Of a stretch of DNA of 64,000 bases, positions 52,454 through 61,513 are shown piece after piece (position 1 is the first letter of the stretch; each line of letters starts with the position of its first letter). The stretch lies in the NCBI RefSeq assembly GCF_021729145.1, contig NZ_JAJSLW010000011.1, forward strand, positions 124,001-188,000, written 5' to 3'. This stretch comes from Membranihabitans maritimus (GTDB taxonomy: Bacteria; Bacteroidota; Bacteroidia; Chitinophagales; Saprospiraceae). The notes beneath the pieces were generated by a model. That model was not told where the DNA came from. It did no database searches and saw only the letters and a list, made by a program, of their open reading frames with translations. Both the position numbers and the translations under genes were made by a program.

Positions 52454-53254
52454 ATGGATGAAGAATATAGAAAGTCAGAATGGATAAAAGAATTGGTACC
52501 CATATACGGACATCGGGAAACAAAATCAATGTGGAAAATATACCGGGAATCTGATCGTGTTTCTGCAAAATTTACCGATGATCTAAAAAAGCTTAAAGCC
52601 CAGTTTCCTATCCAATATCTCATAGGATATACCTGGTTTTACGATTTGAAAGTTTTTGTTGATCCGGCAGTATTGATTCCACGTCCTGAAACAGAGGAAC
52701 TGGTCTATTATATTCTGGATCGTGTGCAGGATGCAGACTTTACTGTGATGGATCTGGGAACGGGTTCCGGTTGTATTTCGCTAGCATTGAAAAAAAATAA
52801 ACCCGGTTGGGAAATTATAGGAGTAGATAACAGTCTGGAGGCTTTGAGAGTAGCTAAAATAAATGCACAATATCATAATTTAGATATTCATTGGTCTCAG
52901 GGTGACATGCTTGACTGGAATTGGAATGCAACGAAAAAATCAAACATAATAGTTAGTAATCCGCCTTATATCCCACTTGGGGATAAGTCCAAAATGGGGG
53001 GGAATGTTATTTTCCATGAGCCTGAATCAGCTCTATTTACGGCAGATAGGAATGGATTGGAATACTATCTATCCATTTGTCGCAATAGTTGGAGACAGCT
53101 GAAAATAGGGGGATGGATATTTTTAGAAATACACGAAGAGAAAGGAAAAGATATTGTGGAGATGTTTGAATCTGAAGGGAAATACGAAGAGATAGAAATT
53201 ATCAAGGATATGCAAGGGAAAGATCGAATATTTTGTTGCCGCAGTGTGAAATAA
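52454..53254 (+). CDS. prmC: Release factor glutamine methyltransferase
   Basis: PrmC methylates the GGQ glutamine of peptide-chain release factors. From ATG 52454 it has about 266 residues. The SAM-binding motif DLGTGSGCISLAL and the substrate-Gln motif NPPYIP (N169-P174) are intact, preceded by the helical N-terminal domain with FKTQFPIQYLIGY-like sequence (KKLKAQFPIQYLIGYTWFYDLKV) and VLIPRPETEEL. An upstream in-frame start would overlap nspC by 68 bp and is less likely. Translation is probably coupled to nspC. Confidence 0.93.
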   Translation: MDEEYRKSEWIKELVPIYGHRETKSMWKIYRESDRVSAKFTDDLKKLKAQFPIQYLIGYTWFYDLKVFVDPAVLIPRPETEELVYYILDRVQDADFTVMDLGTGSGCISLALKKNKPGWEIIGVDNSLEALRVAKINAQYHNLDIHWSQGDMLDWNWNATKKSNIIVSNPPYIPLGDKSKMGGNVIFHEPESALFTADRNGLEYYLSICRNSWRQLKIGGWIFLEIHEEKGKDIVEMFESEGKYEEIEIIKDMQGKDRIFCCRSVK

Positions 53255-53257
53255 AAA

Positions 53258-53290
53258 AAGTGCTGCAGCATTGATTCGCATACAGCACTT
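53258..53290 (-). terminator. Terminator of the CAP-domain gene
   Basis: On the minus strand the arms AAGTGCTG (complement of 53283-53290) and CAGCACTT (complement of 53258-53265) enclose a 17-nt loop and are followed by a T-run (complement of 53253-53259). It lies between the convergent prmC and CAP-domain genes, 58 bp after the latter's stop. Confidence 0.65.
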
Positions 53291-53348
53291 CGTTTAATTA
53301 AACCTTAGATCTTCAATAGTTTGAAGTAGGATCTTAGGTGATTATATT

Positions 53349-54773
53349 TTATTGGATCACAAATTTTCCATTTTTGCCATCAGCATTGATATAATAGTTC
53401 CCACTGGAAAGTCTAGAAATATTGATCTCACTGGTATAAATTCCATACTTTACCGGTCGGCCACTTGAGTTATATATTCTGTAAAATACACCATATCTAA
53501 TGTTTTTCAAAGAAATATAATCATCTGCCGGGTTGGGTGCTATAATAATTTGAGTTTCATCAACTACTTCTTCCTCCGCTTCATCTTCTTCCTGTGCAGG
53601 GGGCGTTGGTTCAGGAGTAGAGGGTTGTGCTTTTTCTTCATCTTTGGATTGACAAGATTCCAGGTTAAGTGTTTTTAATTCAGAAGAAATAAATGAACCA
53701 TTTTTATCTTTTGATTTGATAAAAACAGAAATTTCTTTTATGCCGTCGCCAGAAGGACTGTAAATACTTTGATAGGATGTATTTTCATCGTTCCCTGCAG
53801 CCGTAATGTTTTCAAGTAAGGTATAGGAGCTGCCATCTTCAGATATATAAACTCCGAATTGAGAACTGTTATTTTCTCGAACCATTGACCACTTGATATT
53901 AATACTAGTGCATGAGGAATTACCATCAAGAGTAAGGGATTTAAATTTTGAAACTAAAACTTCAGGGCATTCTTTGGTTCCATTATTATTGTCCCATTTA
54001 CAATCCGAACCATTATTTTTCTTAACGTAATCCCAGGTCATAAACCAGGCGTCATAGCTGCGTCCGGATCCTCCAAAAGAATACTTACCTTTCTTATAGC
54101 CGAATCCCATTACCCAGTCTTCATTGTACGTACATTTCAAGAAATTTTCACGGTGGCCATTATTACAACAATCAACGTCAGCATACATCATTCCAAATAT
54201 AGCCCATTCAATAGCTTTTTCAACACTAGTGAGGGTATTTATGGCAATGTTTTCGGAATAACCATTGAAGCAACTTCCCCATTCGCCAACCTGTTCACTA
54301 ACACGGCTTTTTACCGATCCCAGGCATGAAGATTGATGACCAAATTCATTACAAGATACCATTTTACAGCTGTGATTTTGCGATGCATTTACTACCGCAG
54401 CATCAAGGGGTATATTAGTTACATTAATATCGTATGCACCACTGTATGCTGTTCTCAAGGCATTGATAATTTTTTGAGCATATTCAGTAGGATTCTTGTA
54501 ATACTTTGGGTGTGAATATTTTTTTATTTCATCTGTCTTAAAAGCTTTCCTTTCTCTTTCTATTGCCTTATTTACATTTTTTTCAAACGAAATATCAAAA
54601 TCATATTCGTACTCGGTTTTGGGATTGGGAACACATATATTTCTTAGGTCAATACTCCTTTCAAGTGTTTCGTATACTCCGGGGCCAAATTGCTGATTCT
54701 CTTGGGCTATTAAAACATCAGTTGTGAAAATAAATAGCGCTGCCAGAATCAAGCAGGATAAAGTTCTCTTCAT
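53349..54773 (-). CDS. Secreted CAP-domain protein with T9SS sorting domain
   Basis: The 474-residue exported protein (signal ending VLIAQ) has a CAP/SCP domain at about residues 100-260: INALRTAYSGAY, ASQNHSCKM, GYSENIAINTL, AIEWAIFGMMYADVDCCNNGHRENFL and WVMGFGYKKG. It is unusually Cys-rich (at least ten Cys in that region), which suggests disulfides. A beta-sandwich (SLTLDNGSSCTSINIKW-like segment) and a Pro/Glu-rich linker (about 380-400, TPEPTPPAQEEDEAEEE) follow. The C-terminal IIIAPNPADDYISL domain is a type A T9SS signal. CAP proteins include proteases, lipid binders and toxins, so the role is unknown. Confidence 0.85.
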   Translation of the reverse strand: MKRTLSCLILAALFIFTTDVLIAQENQQFGPGVYETLERSIDLRNICVPNPKTEYEYDFDISFEKNVNKAIERERKAFKTDEIKKYSHPKYYKNPTEYAQKIINALRTAYSGAYDINVTNIPLDAAVVNASQNHSCKMVSCNEFGHQSSCLGSVKSRVSEQVGEWGSCFNGYSENIAINTLTSVEKAIEWAIFGMMYADVDCCNNGHRENFLKCTYNEDWVMGFGYKKGKYSFGGSGRSYDAWFMTWDYVKKNNGSDCKWDNNNGTKECPEVLVSKFKSLTLDGNSSCTSINIKWSMVRENNSSQFGVYISEDGSSYTLLENITAAGNDENTSYQSIYSPSGDGIKEISVFIKSKDKNGSFISSELKTLNLESCQSKDEEKAQPSTPEPTPPAQEEDEAEEEVVDETQIIIAPNPADDYISLKNIRYGVFYRIYNSSGRPVKYGIYTSEINISRLSSGNYYINADGKNGKFVIQ

Positions 54774-55153
54774 ATCAGTTAATTCGTATTTAGTAAATCG
54801 TTTATTAAGAAACTGTTAAATGATCGAATTATTGGACTTCAAATGTTAAATGTTGAATCTTAACATTTTAAACATCTAAATTTTCCGATTTAACCTAAAA
54901 TGCATAAAACTATCCTATGAAAGTCTTAAAGAGAAGTGAAAAACGTATTTGATTTCAAATGAGATATTTACAAATTCCCTCCTCAAATGGTGCTTGGGTT
55001 AAAATTTCACCGAATGTAAATATTTATTTTTGAATACCTGACACCGACGCAACACAAATTGTCAAATTTTTAATAAAAGATTACGTTTTATATTGATATT
55101 CAGTTATTTAAATAATACAAAAAAATTATTGATATCCACCTTGGAGGTAGGGA
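54774..55153. other. AT-rich spacer, no gene seen
   Basis: About 380 bp between two minus-strand genes. It should hold the promoter of the CAP-domain gene, but no full TTTG/TAnnTTTG pair was found. No ORF, tRNA or repeat is supported. Confidence 0.5.
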
Positions 55154-55489
55154 TTATCCCCCGGCTTTTTTAGTCTTGGTGTATCCTTGTTCTTTCAGAA
55201 TTTGAAGAACTTTATTTCTGTGATCTCCCTGTATAAAAATTTCATTATCCTTAACAGATCCACCGGCTCCACATTTTTTCTTCAGGAGCTTTCCTAGTTT
55301 TTCGCGATTATCTTCACTACCCTCAAATCCTTTGACTATGGTGATAACTTTATTGCCTTTAATTCTATCCAACCAAATACGCAAACTTTGTTCCTCCGGA
55401 TCGGGGGTAAATTCTTCCTCTTCATCAAAAAACCTGTTGACAAAATCAGGATTGGTGGAATACACGTTAATTTTCTTTTTTTTGCTCAC
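55154..55489 (-). CDS. SUI1/eIF1-like translation factor (YciH family)
   Basis: The 111-residue protein has the SUI1 fold: LRIWLDRIKGNKVITIVKGFEG, KLGKLLKKKCGAGGSVKDNEIFIQGDHRNKVLQIL. The tail and a lysine-rich start are typical of bacterial members, which influence start-site fidelity in translation and are not essential in E. coli. The first 23 bp overlap the 3' end of the upstream beta-lactamase-fold gene on the same strand, so the two are probably translated from one mRNA. Confidence 0.92.
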   Translation of the reverse strand: MSKKKKINVYSTNPDFVNRFFDEEEEFTPDPEEQSLRIWLDRIKGNKVITIVKGFEGSEDNREKLGKLLKKKCGAGGSVKDNEIFIQGDHRNKVLQILKEQGYTKTKKAGG

Positions 55490-56639
55490 GTTTTATTTTT
55501 TCTTTTGACCAGTTTCTATTGATCATTCTCATAATTTTTATACCAAGAGAATTTAATGATACCGGTTGATTTGATAATAAAAATACAGCAGTTTGAGTCT
55601 CGGGAAGAATTGCGATAAAACAACTATTTCCTTCCGATACTCCTCCTTGAATTAATATAGTAAATTGGTTATCAATTTTCAATAAATGCCATCCAAGACT
55701 TGAAAAGAAATTTTCTTTTTCATCAATATGATACTGGTATTCAGGTTCTTGAAAATACCAAAGCCAGGAGTGATTTTGTGTAATATAGTCATTGAAATAC
55801 AAATCTGCCAGTGATTTTAAATCACGCAGACTGGTGTAAGCGGTTCTGGAAAGTCCAAAAATCATACTTTTTTCGGGTCCAACCTTTCTTCCTGTTCGAT
55901 CAAATCCCTGTAAAACTAATTCCTCTGCGGGATTGTGTATATAAGTGTTGGAGAAAATTGAAGGGAATAACGGCCCGATGTAATGATTTAAATTGATATT
56001 TTTTGGTAGCCTACTGGAAAGGTAGTATTCAATAAAGGCATAACCAAGATCTGAATACAAATATTCGTTTTTATTATTGATTGCCGATTGGTGTATACAC
56101 GAGTCCAGGGCTTTTACAGGATAATATTCATAGGGATGGTGACCGGGCATTTGATATAGGGCCAGGTTATTGGGAATCTTCGGTAATCCGGAAGTATGAA
56201 TGGCCAAACTCTTGAGGGTAGTGGTGAAAGTATTGGTTCCTGTATTAGGTGAAATTTTAATACTATCTGTCAGCAATAATTTATTTTCATGATGCCAAAA
56301 AGAAAGTAATAAACCTGCGTATATTTTAGAAGCTCCACCCAAACAAAATAAACTATCCAGGTAGCTTGTATCTGTTTTTTGACTCTGGGTATTAATAAAA
56401 AACTCAGAATCCCCATCAATTATTAGTGCATGAATAGGTAATTTGCCAAGGTCATTATTTATAGTTTGATAAGTAATGATTTCATTTATTTCTTCCCTTA
56501 GATTTTGGGTGGATTGGGCTTTCGCTGGTTGCAAAGTTAATATAAGTATAATACTTGCTAACCAAAGTGGAATACGGGAAATAATGACTCCATGTATAGA
56601 GTGAATTGAATAAATACTTTCTTTAGACAAAAATTTCAC
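55467..56639 (-). CDS. Serine beta-lactamase-fold protein lacking the nucleophile
   Basis: The 390-residue exported protein (hydrophobic segment about residues 17-41) has the fold of class C beta-lactamase-like hydrolases. The active-site block normally reads GSxSK, with Ser as nucleophile and Lys three residues on; here it reads LGGASKIYAGLL, so the Ser is Gly while Lys is kept. The second motif, usually YSN, is YSDLGYAFIEYYL, and the C-terminal HxG-type block is IQGGVSEGNS. Three changes in catalytic motifs suggest a non-hydrolytic (binding or sensing) protein. It is co-oriented and overlapping with the SUI1 gene. Confidence 0.8.
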   Translation of the reverse strand: MKFLSKESIYSIHSIHGVIISRIPLWLASIILILTLQPAKAQSTQNLREEINEIITYQTINNDLGKLPIHALIIDGDSEFFINTQSQKTDTSYLDSLFCLGGASKIYAGLLLSFWHHENKLLLTDSIKISPNTGTNTFTTTLKSLAIHTSGLPKIPNNLALYQMPGHHPYEYYPVKALDSCIHQSAINNKNEYLYSDLGYAFIEYYLSSRLPKNINLNHYIGPLFPSIFSNTYIHNPAEELVLQGFDRTGRKVGPEKSMIFGLSRTAYTSLRDLKSLADLYFNDYITQNHSWLWYFQEPEYQYHIDEKENFFSSLGWHLLKIDNQFTILIQGGVSEGNSCFIAILPETQTAVFLLSNQPVSLNSLGIKIMRMINRNWSKEKIKREQKKEN

Positions 56640-56744
56640 CGGAATTAATTTAATAAAATTCAGGATACAACAGATAATGTCAATTTATTGAAATTAATAT
56701 AATAAGGATATAAAAATAAATATTTGATTCCCTATTTTCAACCT

Positions 56745-57545
56745 ATGAATAATTTTAAACGTCAGCATTTATTGTTTTTAGTTCTGGGAGCATATTTCGT
56801 AGCTAATGCCATAATAGCTGAATTCATAGGTGTTAAAATTTTTTCGCTTGAGCGGAATTTGGGAATTGATCCATTTAGTTTCTCTTTTTTTGGTGAAAGC
56901 CAATTATCACTCAACCTTACTGTCGGCGTCCTTCTGTGGCCGTTAGAGTTTGTCATGACAGACGTCATAAATGAATATTACGGAAAAAGGGGCGTTAAAA
57001 TTCTTTCGAACCTGGCTGTCGGTTTAATCATTTACGCTTTTTTAATGGTATTTATGGGTATACATCTTATCCCTGCCGATTTTTGGCCCCAATCTCATAT
57101 AAATCCTGCCTGGTCTGCCGAGAAGCAAGCGTCGGAATTAGCAAAAGTAGGCAATTATAACTATGCATATGAATTGGTATTTGGACAGGGATTATGGATA
57201 ATTATTGGATCTGTAATTGCTTTTTTAATTGGTCAGGTTACAGATGTTTTTGCTTTTCATAAAATTAAAAAAATTACGGGGGAGAAAAAAGTCTGGTTAA
57301 GAGCTACTGGCTCTACCTTGATATCACAAATCCTCGACAGCTTTGTCGTATTATTCATTGCGTTTTATATAGGTGCTGATTGGTCCTTGAGTCTTGTGTT
57401 GGCTATAGGGGTTGTAAATTATATTTATAAAGGTTCTATGGCTATATTGCTTACTCCACTAATATATTTAATGCACTTTTTCATAGATTGGTTTTTGGGG
57501 AAAAGTCTTGCAGAAAAAATGAAATCTGAGGCACAAAATAGCTAA
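56745..57545 (+). CDS. Queuosine precursor transporter (YhhQ/VUT family)
   Basis: The membrane protein takes up queuosine precursors such as preQ0/preQ1 for tRNA modification. From ATG 56745 it has 266 residues and six to seven membrane segments. Family blocks include NAIIAEFIGVKIF, WPLEFVMTDVINEYYGKRGVK (with the conserved D and E/Y/G), GQVTDVFAFHKIKKITG and LRATGSTLISQILDSFVVLFIAF. A TTG 21 bp upstream is in frame but less likely. The next gene starts 3 bp after its stop. Confidence 0.92.
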   Translation: MNNFKRQHLLFLVLGAYFVANAIIAEFIGVKIFSLERNLGIDPFSFSFFGESQLSLNLTVGVLLWPLEFVMTDVINEYYGKRGVKILSNLAVGLIIYAFLMVFMGIHLIPADFWPQSHINPAWSAEKQASELAKVGNYNYAYELVFGQGLWIIIGSVIAFLIGQVTDVFAFHKIKKITGEKKVWLRATGSTLISQILDSFVVLFIAFYIGADWSLSLVLAIGVVNYIYKGSMAILLTPLIYLMHFFIDWFLGKSLAEKMKSEAQNS

Positions 57546-57548
57546 TAT

Positions 57549-58454
57549 ATGCTGGCGGAAAAAATTATAATGCTTCGTCCTTCCAATTTTGGATATAATC
57601 CCGAAACAGCAATTACTAATGCATTTCAAGAAAGGCCAGATGGTACTAAGCAGCAGATAAAAAGCCAGGCATTGACAGAGTTTGACGGGCTTGTCGGGAC
57701 CCTGCAAGAAGCTGGAATACATATTGACATTTGGGAAGAAGATGCATCTGATATTAATACTTATGATGCTGTCTTCCTTAATAATTGGTTTAGCACCCAT
57801 CCTGATAATACGATATTTACTTATCCAATGTTTTCTCCGTCCAGAAGGTTAGAAAGAAATAGTAAGTATCTTGAAAATCTTACCAACACCTATCAAGTGC
57901 TCACCAAAATTTCACTTGAAAATTATGAACAATTAGGAATCTTTCTGGAAAGTACCGGAAGTATGGTTATTGATCATGCTAATGGGATTGTTTATGGAAA
58001 CCGGAGTCCAAGAACGAATGAAATCCTATTTTTTAAGTGGGCCAGGCTTATGGGGTTTACACCCATATTATTCGATGCACTTGACCGCAACAGGATATCG
58101 ATTTATCATACAAATGTATTAATGGGCCTGGGGGAGAGGTTTGTCGTAATCAATAGCGAAGCAATACCTTATCGGGATTGGGAAATTCTCAAATACCACT
58201 TCAACAAAACGGGCAAGGAAATTATTGAAATAGACCATTCTCAAATGGAATCGTTTGCGGGAAATGTTCTGCCACTGGTGAATAAAAATGGAAAACGAAT
58301 TTTGGCTATGTCAACATCGGCGTTTGAATCATTGACAAGGGATCAAATTTGTAGAATTGAGGCGCACGCCCTGATAGTTAAGCATGATATTTCCACAATA
58401 GAATCAGTAGGAGGTGGTAGTGTCCGTTGTATGATCGCCGAAAATTATTTGTAA
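57549..58454 (+). CDS. ctlX: CtlX-type citrulline hydrolase (amidinotransferase superfamily)
   Basis: The 301-residue guanidino/ureido-group enzyme resembles CtlX, which releases ammonia from citrulline in some Bacteroidota. Features are IIMLRPSNFGYNPETAITNAFQ, LNNWFSTHPDN (active-site Asn/His region), FLESTGSMVIDH (Glu/Asp pair), IYHTNVLMGLGERF with the catalytic His, and the C-terminal GGGSVRCMIAENYL with the nucleophilic Cys. It follows the queuosine transporter by 3 bp; the pair has no obvious shared pathway. Confidence 0.82.
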   Translation: MLAEKIIMLRPSNFGYNPETAITNAFQERPDGTKQQIKSQALTEFDGLVGTLQEAGIHIDIWEEDASDINTYDAVFLNNWFSTHPDNTIFTYPMFSPSRRLERNSKYLENLTNTYQVLTKISLENYEQLGIFLESTGSMVIDHANGIVYGNRSPRTNEILFFKWARLMGFTPILFDALDRNRISIYHTNVLMGLGERFVVINSEAIPYRDWEILKYHFNKTGKEIIEIDHSQMESFAGNVLPLVNKNGKRILAMSTSAFESLTRDQICRIEAHALIVKHDISTIESVGGGSVRCMIAENYL

Positions 58455-58578
58455 GTACCCCAACACACGCCCTACTAAATTTTAATAATTCATAAACTGT
58501 TAGATTTTTTTGTCAATTTGATCATTATATATAAATAAGTATATATGATTGTTAATAATTATGTTGATAAAAATTAAT

Positions 58579-58595
58579 ATTGACTTAATGTCAAT
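58579..58595. promoter_or_regulatory. Palindrome upstream of the TonB-dependent receptor gene
   Basis: Six-base arms ATTGAC (58579-58584) and GTCAAT (58590-58595) surround a 5-bp spacer, about 57 bp before the receptor start. The symmetry suits a dimeric regulator. A CAATTTTG at 58611-58618 is a seven-of-eight match to the minus-7 element. The regulator is unknown. Confidence 0.4.
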
Positions 58596-58651
58596 TTCGC
58601 CTAAAATTCCCAATTTTGTACTCAAATTTTAGATTTTATAAAATAAAGATT

Positions 58652-61282
58652 ATGAAAAAGATGTTACTAATGACTTTGTTTTGTGGACTCGGATTTTTTC
58701 TGGGAGCACAAACTATTACAGGAATTGTCGTAGATGCTAATTCCGGAGATCCATTAATTGGAGCAACAGTAATTGAGAAGGGAACTTCAAATGGAACAAT
58801 AACTGATATAGATGGGGCATTTGAAATTGAGGTGACAGAAGCAGCGGAAGCTATCCAAATTTCATATGTGGGATTTGAAAGCAAGTCAGTTGATATTACA
58901 GGCCAATCAGGAACTATTGACCTAGGTACCATTTCTTTAAATGCCAGTGCTATGGGATTGGAGGAAGTGGTAGTTACCGGAGTTATGGATATAGTAAGAG
59001 ATAGGCGAACACCAGTGGCTGTTTCAACAATAGGTACAGCAGAAATTCAAGCTAAGGGGGGAAATGTAGAATTCCCTGAATTGATGAAGTCAACTCCCTC
59101 TATTTATGTCGCAAACCAGGCTGGTGGCTATGGTGATTCAGAGGTTTTTACCAGGGGGTTTGACCAGACCAATACTGCCTTTTTGTTAAACGGACAGCCA
59201 ATTAACGGTATGGAGGATGGAAATATGTATTGGTCAAATTGGTCAGGTATGACCGATGTGGCAAATGCTGTACAAATTCAGCGTGGATTAGGATCTTCTA
59301 AACTAGCTATATCTTCTGTGGGAGGAACTGTGAATATTATTATGAAATCAACTGAACAGGAAGAAGGAGGATCTGTAGGGTTTTTAATGGGTAACGATAA
59401 TTATTTGAAAGCAACTGCTTCCTACAATACAGGATTGAAAGGAAAATGGGGTGCATCTATATTATTGACACATTGGCAAGGTGACGGATGGGCTGAAGGT
59501 ACAAAAGGGAAAGGTCAAAACTATTTTGCTTCTATCGGATACAAACCTAATGACAACCACGAATTTAATTTTTTGATCACCGGGGCTCCACAGTGGCACG
59601 ACCAAAACTTTTCCAAACCTATTTCAGAATACTATCAGGGAGGTGACGAAATAAATCTAAAATTTAATTCAAACTTCGGATATCTTAATGGTGAATATAT
59701 ATCTATACGAAGAAATTATTACCATAAACCTGTAGCCAATCTCAACTGGGAATGGGATATCAATAATAAATCTTCACTGGCAACAGTAGCATATGCTTCA
59801 TGGGGAAGAGGTGGAGGAACCGGACCTTATGGAAACGGACCCTCACCACAGTACTTTCCTGAAGCGTTGACGGCAGATGGATATATTAACTGGTCAGCTG
59901 TTCAGGAGTATAATCGATCCATTGATGGCGGAATAGGGAATGGTGGATCTTTTACAGGTACGGGAATCCGGGCATCAGTTAATAACCATGCATGGTATGG
60001 CTTAGTATCAAAATATGAAACACTTTTGGGAAGTGATTTGACATTAAGCCTGGGAACTGATTTGAGGACTTACCACGGATCTCACTTCCGACAGCTGGTA
60101 AACCTTATGGGATTAAACGGATTTGATGAGTCTGATCATGCGCGATTTAATAACCATATTGTTTCAAATACCTATAAAGCAGCACCATGGTCATCTTTGT
60201 TTAATAATGCTCCTATTGAAGAACAAATTGATTATTCAAATGATGAAACGATTTCGTACGCCGGGTTATTCGGACAATTGGAATATACAAACGAAAAGAT
60301 AGCGACATTCCTACAGGGTGCAGTTTCCAATCAATCCCACGTTAGGTTTGAATTGTATAACCAAACGGAAGCAAATGAAGAATCTGAAAAAGTAAATAAT
60401 CTGGGGTACAACTTAAAGACTGGATTATCTTATTCTTTTGATCAAAACAATACGGTTTTCTTTAATACCGGGTATTATTTGAGACAACCTTATCACGATA
60501 ATATTTATCTAAATTTTTCAAATACCGTTAATCCTTTGACCGTAAGTGAGAAGATTTTTGGACTTGAAGCTGGGTATAAATTTTCTTCGGAGAAATTTGC
60601 TGCTAACTTGAATTTATATCGAACTTCCTGGAAAGACAGAACTACAACCAGAACCCTCAATCAGGGCGATGAACTTCCAAATGGAGATGTTTTGGCAAAT
60701 GGTGGCTATAGAAATACTGTGCAGAATCAATTGCATACTGGTGTCGAAATTGATTTTATTTATGAAATTTTCACGAGGTTTGACCTCAAGGGATATTTAT
60801 CAGTTGGAGATTGGGCGTATGAAGGAAACAATTCGAGCAAGTATTTTGATGATAGTCAAAACCTGCAATACGAGGATTCAGGGATTAATGTTGATGGTGT
60901 AAAAGTAGGTGGACCTGCTCAGACATCTTTTGGTCTTGGAGTTAATTACAATATTGTTGAAAGTCTGAAATTGGATGTAGATTACAATCATTACAGCAGT
61001 CTGTATTCACGGTTAGGGGTAGGGAATGAATCAATGGAGTTGCCTTCGTATGGTTTGCTTGATCTCGGATTATCCTATACATTTTCTGTAGGAAATGGTC
61101 AGTATTTAAACCTGAGAGCAAATGTATTCAATGCACTGGGCACAGAATATATTTCATATGCAAACACAGCCATCGCTGCCAGTAACAATGATGCTGAAAA
61201 CTGGAATGGTGTGAATAGAGAAAACGAAGTTATGTTTGGAAAAACCAGGACCTGGAATATATCAGCTAAATATTCTTTCTAA
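58652..61282 (+). CDS. TonB-dependent receptor with carboxypeptidase-like domain
   Basis: The receptor has 876 residues from ATG 58652. A signal peptide (ending FFLGAQ) precedes a carboxypeptidase-regulatory-like domain (ITGIVVDANSGDPLIGATVIEKGTSNGTITDIDGAFEI). MGLEEVVVTG is the TonB-box-like linker. The plug (PSIYVANQAGGYGDSEVFTRGFDQTNTAFLLNGQPING) and a 22-strand barrel ending in WNISAKYSF follow. No SusD gene follows, so it is not a SusC pair. The ligand is unknown. It is monocistronic, between a palindrome upstream and a terminator downstream. Confidence 0.9.
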   Translation: MKKMLLMTLFCGLGFFLGAQTITGIVVDANSGDPLIGATVIEKGTSNGTITDIDGAFEIEVTEAAEAIQISYVGFESKSVDITGQSGTIDLGTISLNASAMGLEEVVVTGVMDIVRDRRTPVAVSTIGTAEIQAKGGNVEFPELMKSTPSIYVANQAGGYGDSEVFTRGFDQTNTAFLLNGQPINGMEDGNMYWSNWSGMTDVANAVQIQRGLGSSKLAISSVGGTVNIIMKSTEQEEGGSVGFLMGNDNYLKATASYNTGLKGKWGASILLTHWQGDGWAEGTKGKGQNYFASIGYKPNDNHEFNFLITGAPQWHDQNFSKPISEYYQGGDEINLKFNSNFGYLNGEYISIRRNYYHKPVANLNWEWDINNKSSLATVAYASWGRGGGTGPYGNGPSPQYFPEALTADGYINWSAVQEYNRSIDGGIGNGGSFTGTGIRASVNNHAWYGLVSKYETLLGSDLTLSLGTDLRTYHGSHFRQLVNLMGLNGFDESDHARFNNHIVSNTYKAAPWSSLFNNAPIEEQIDYSNDETISYAGLFGQLEYTNEKIATFLQGAVSNQSHVRFELYNQTEANEESEKVNNLGYNLKTGLSYSFDQNNTVFFNTGYYLRQPYHDNIYLNFSNTVNPLTVSEKIFGLEAGYKFSSEKFAANLNLYRTSWKDRTTTRTLNQGDELPNGDVLANGGYRNTVQNQLHTGVEIDFIYEIFTRFDLKGYLSVGDWAYEGNNSSKYFDDSQNLQYEDSGINVDGVKVGGPAQTSFGLGVNYNIVESLKLDVDYNHYSSLYSRLGVGNESMELPSYGLLDLGLSYTFSVGNGQYLNLRANVFNALGTEYISYANTAIAASNNDAENWNGVNRENEVMFGKTRTWNISAKYSF

Positions 61283-61309
61283 CGGCGAAGAAAATTGAGT
61301 AATACAATT

Positions 61310-61346
61310 AAAGGGATTTCTTTATCAGGAGATCCCTTTTTGTTTT
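61310..61346 (+). terminator. Terminator of the TonB-dependent receptor gene
   Basis: Arms AAAGGGAT (61310-61317) and ATCCCTTT (61332-61339) pair, with partial pairing inward through G-U pairs, and are followed by a T-rich run. It lies 28 bp after the stop codon. Confidence 0.75.
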
Positions 61347-61513
61347 AATAAAAAGAAATTAAATATTTTTATGTTATAAAAAAGATAAATACCCGGATAG
61401 AAGCGCAATTGGTATCAACAACTTTATTTGATAAACGTTTTCATAAGTACGAGGTTGACTGCAAGTCAAATTGCTTAGATTAATTTGCATTATCGAACTA
61501 AAATTATGTTTTG

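Noticed and set aside
55133-55165. Possible terminator after the SUI1 gene
   Set aside because: A 6-bp stem is present but the T-run is separated by about ten bases; too weak to list.
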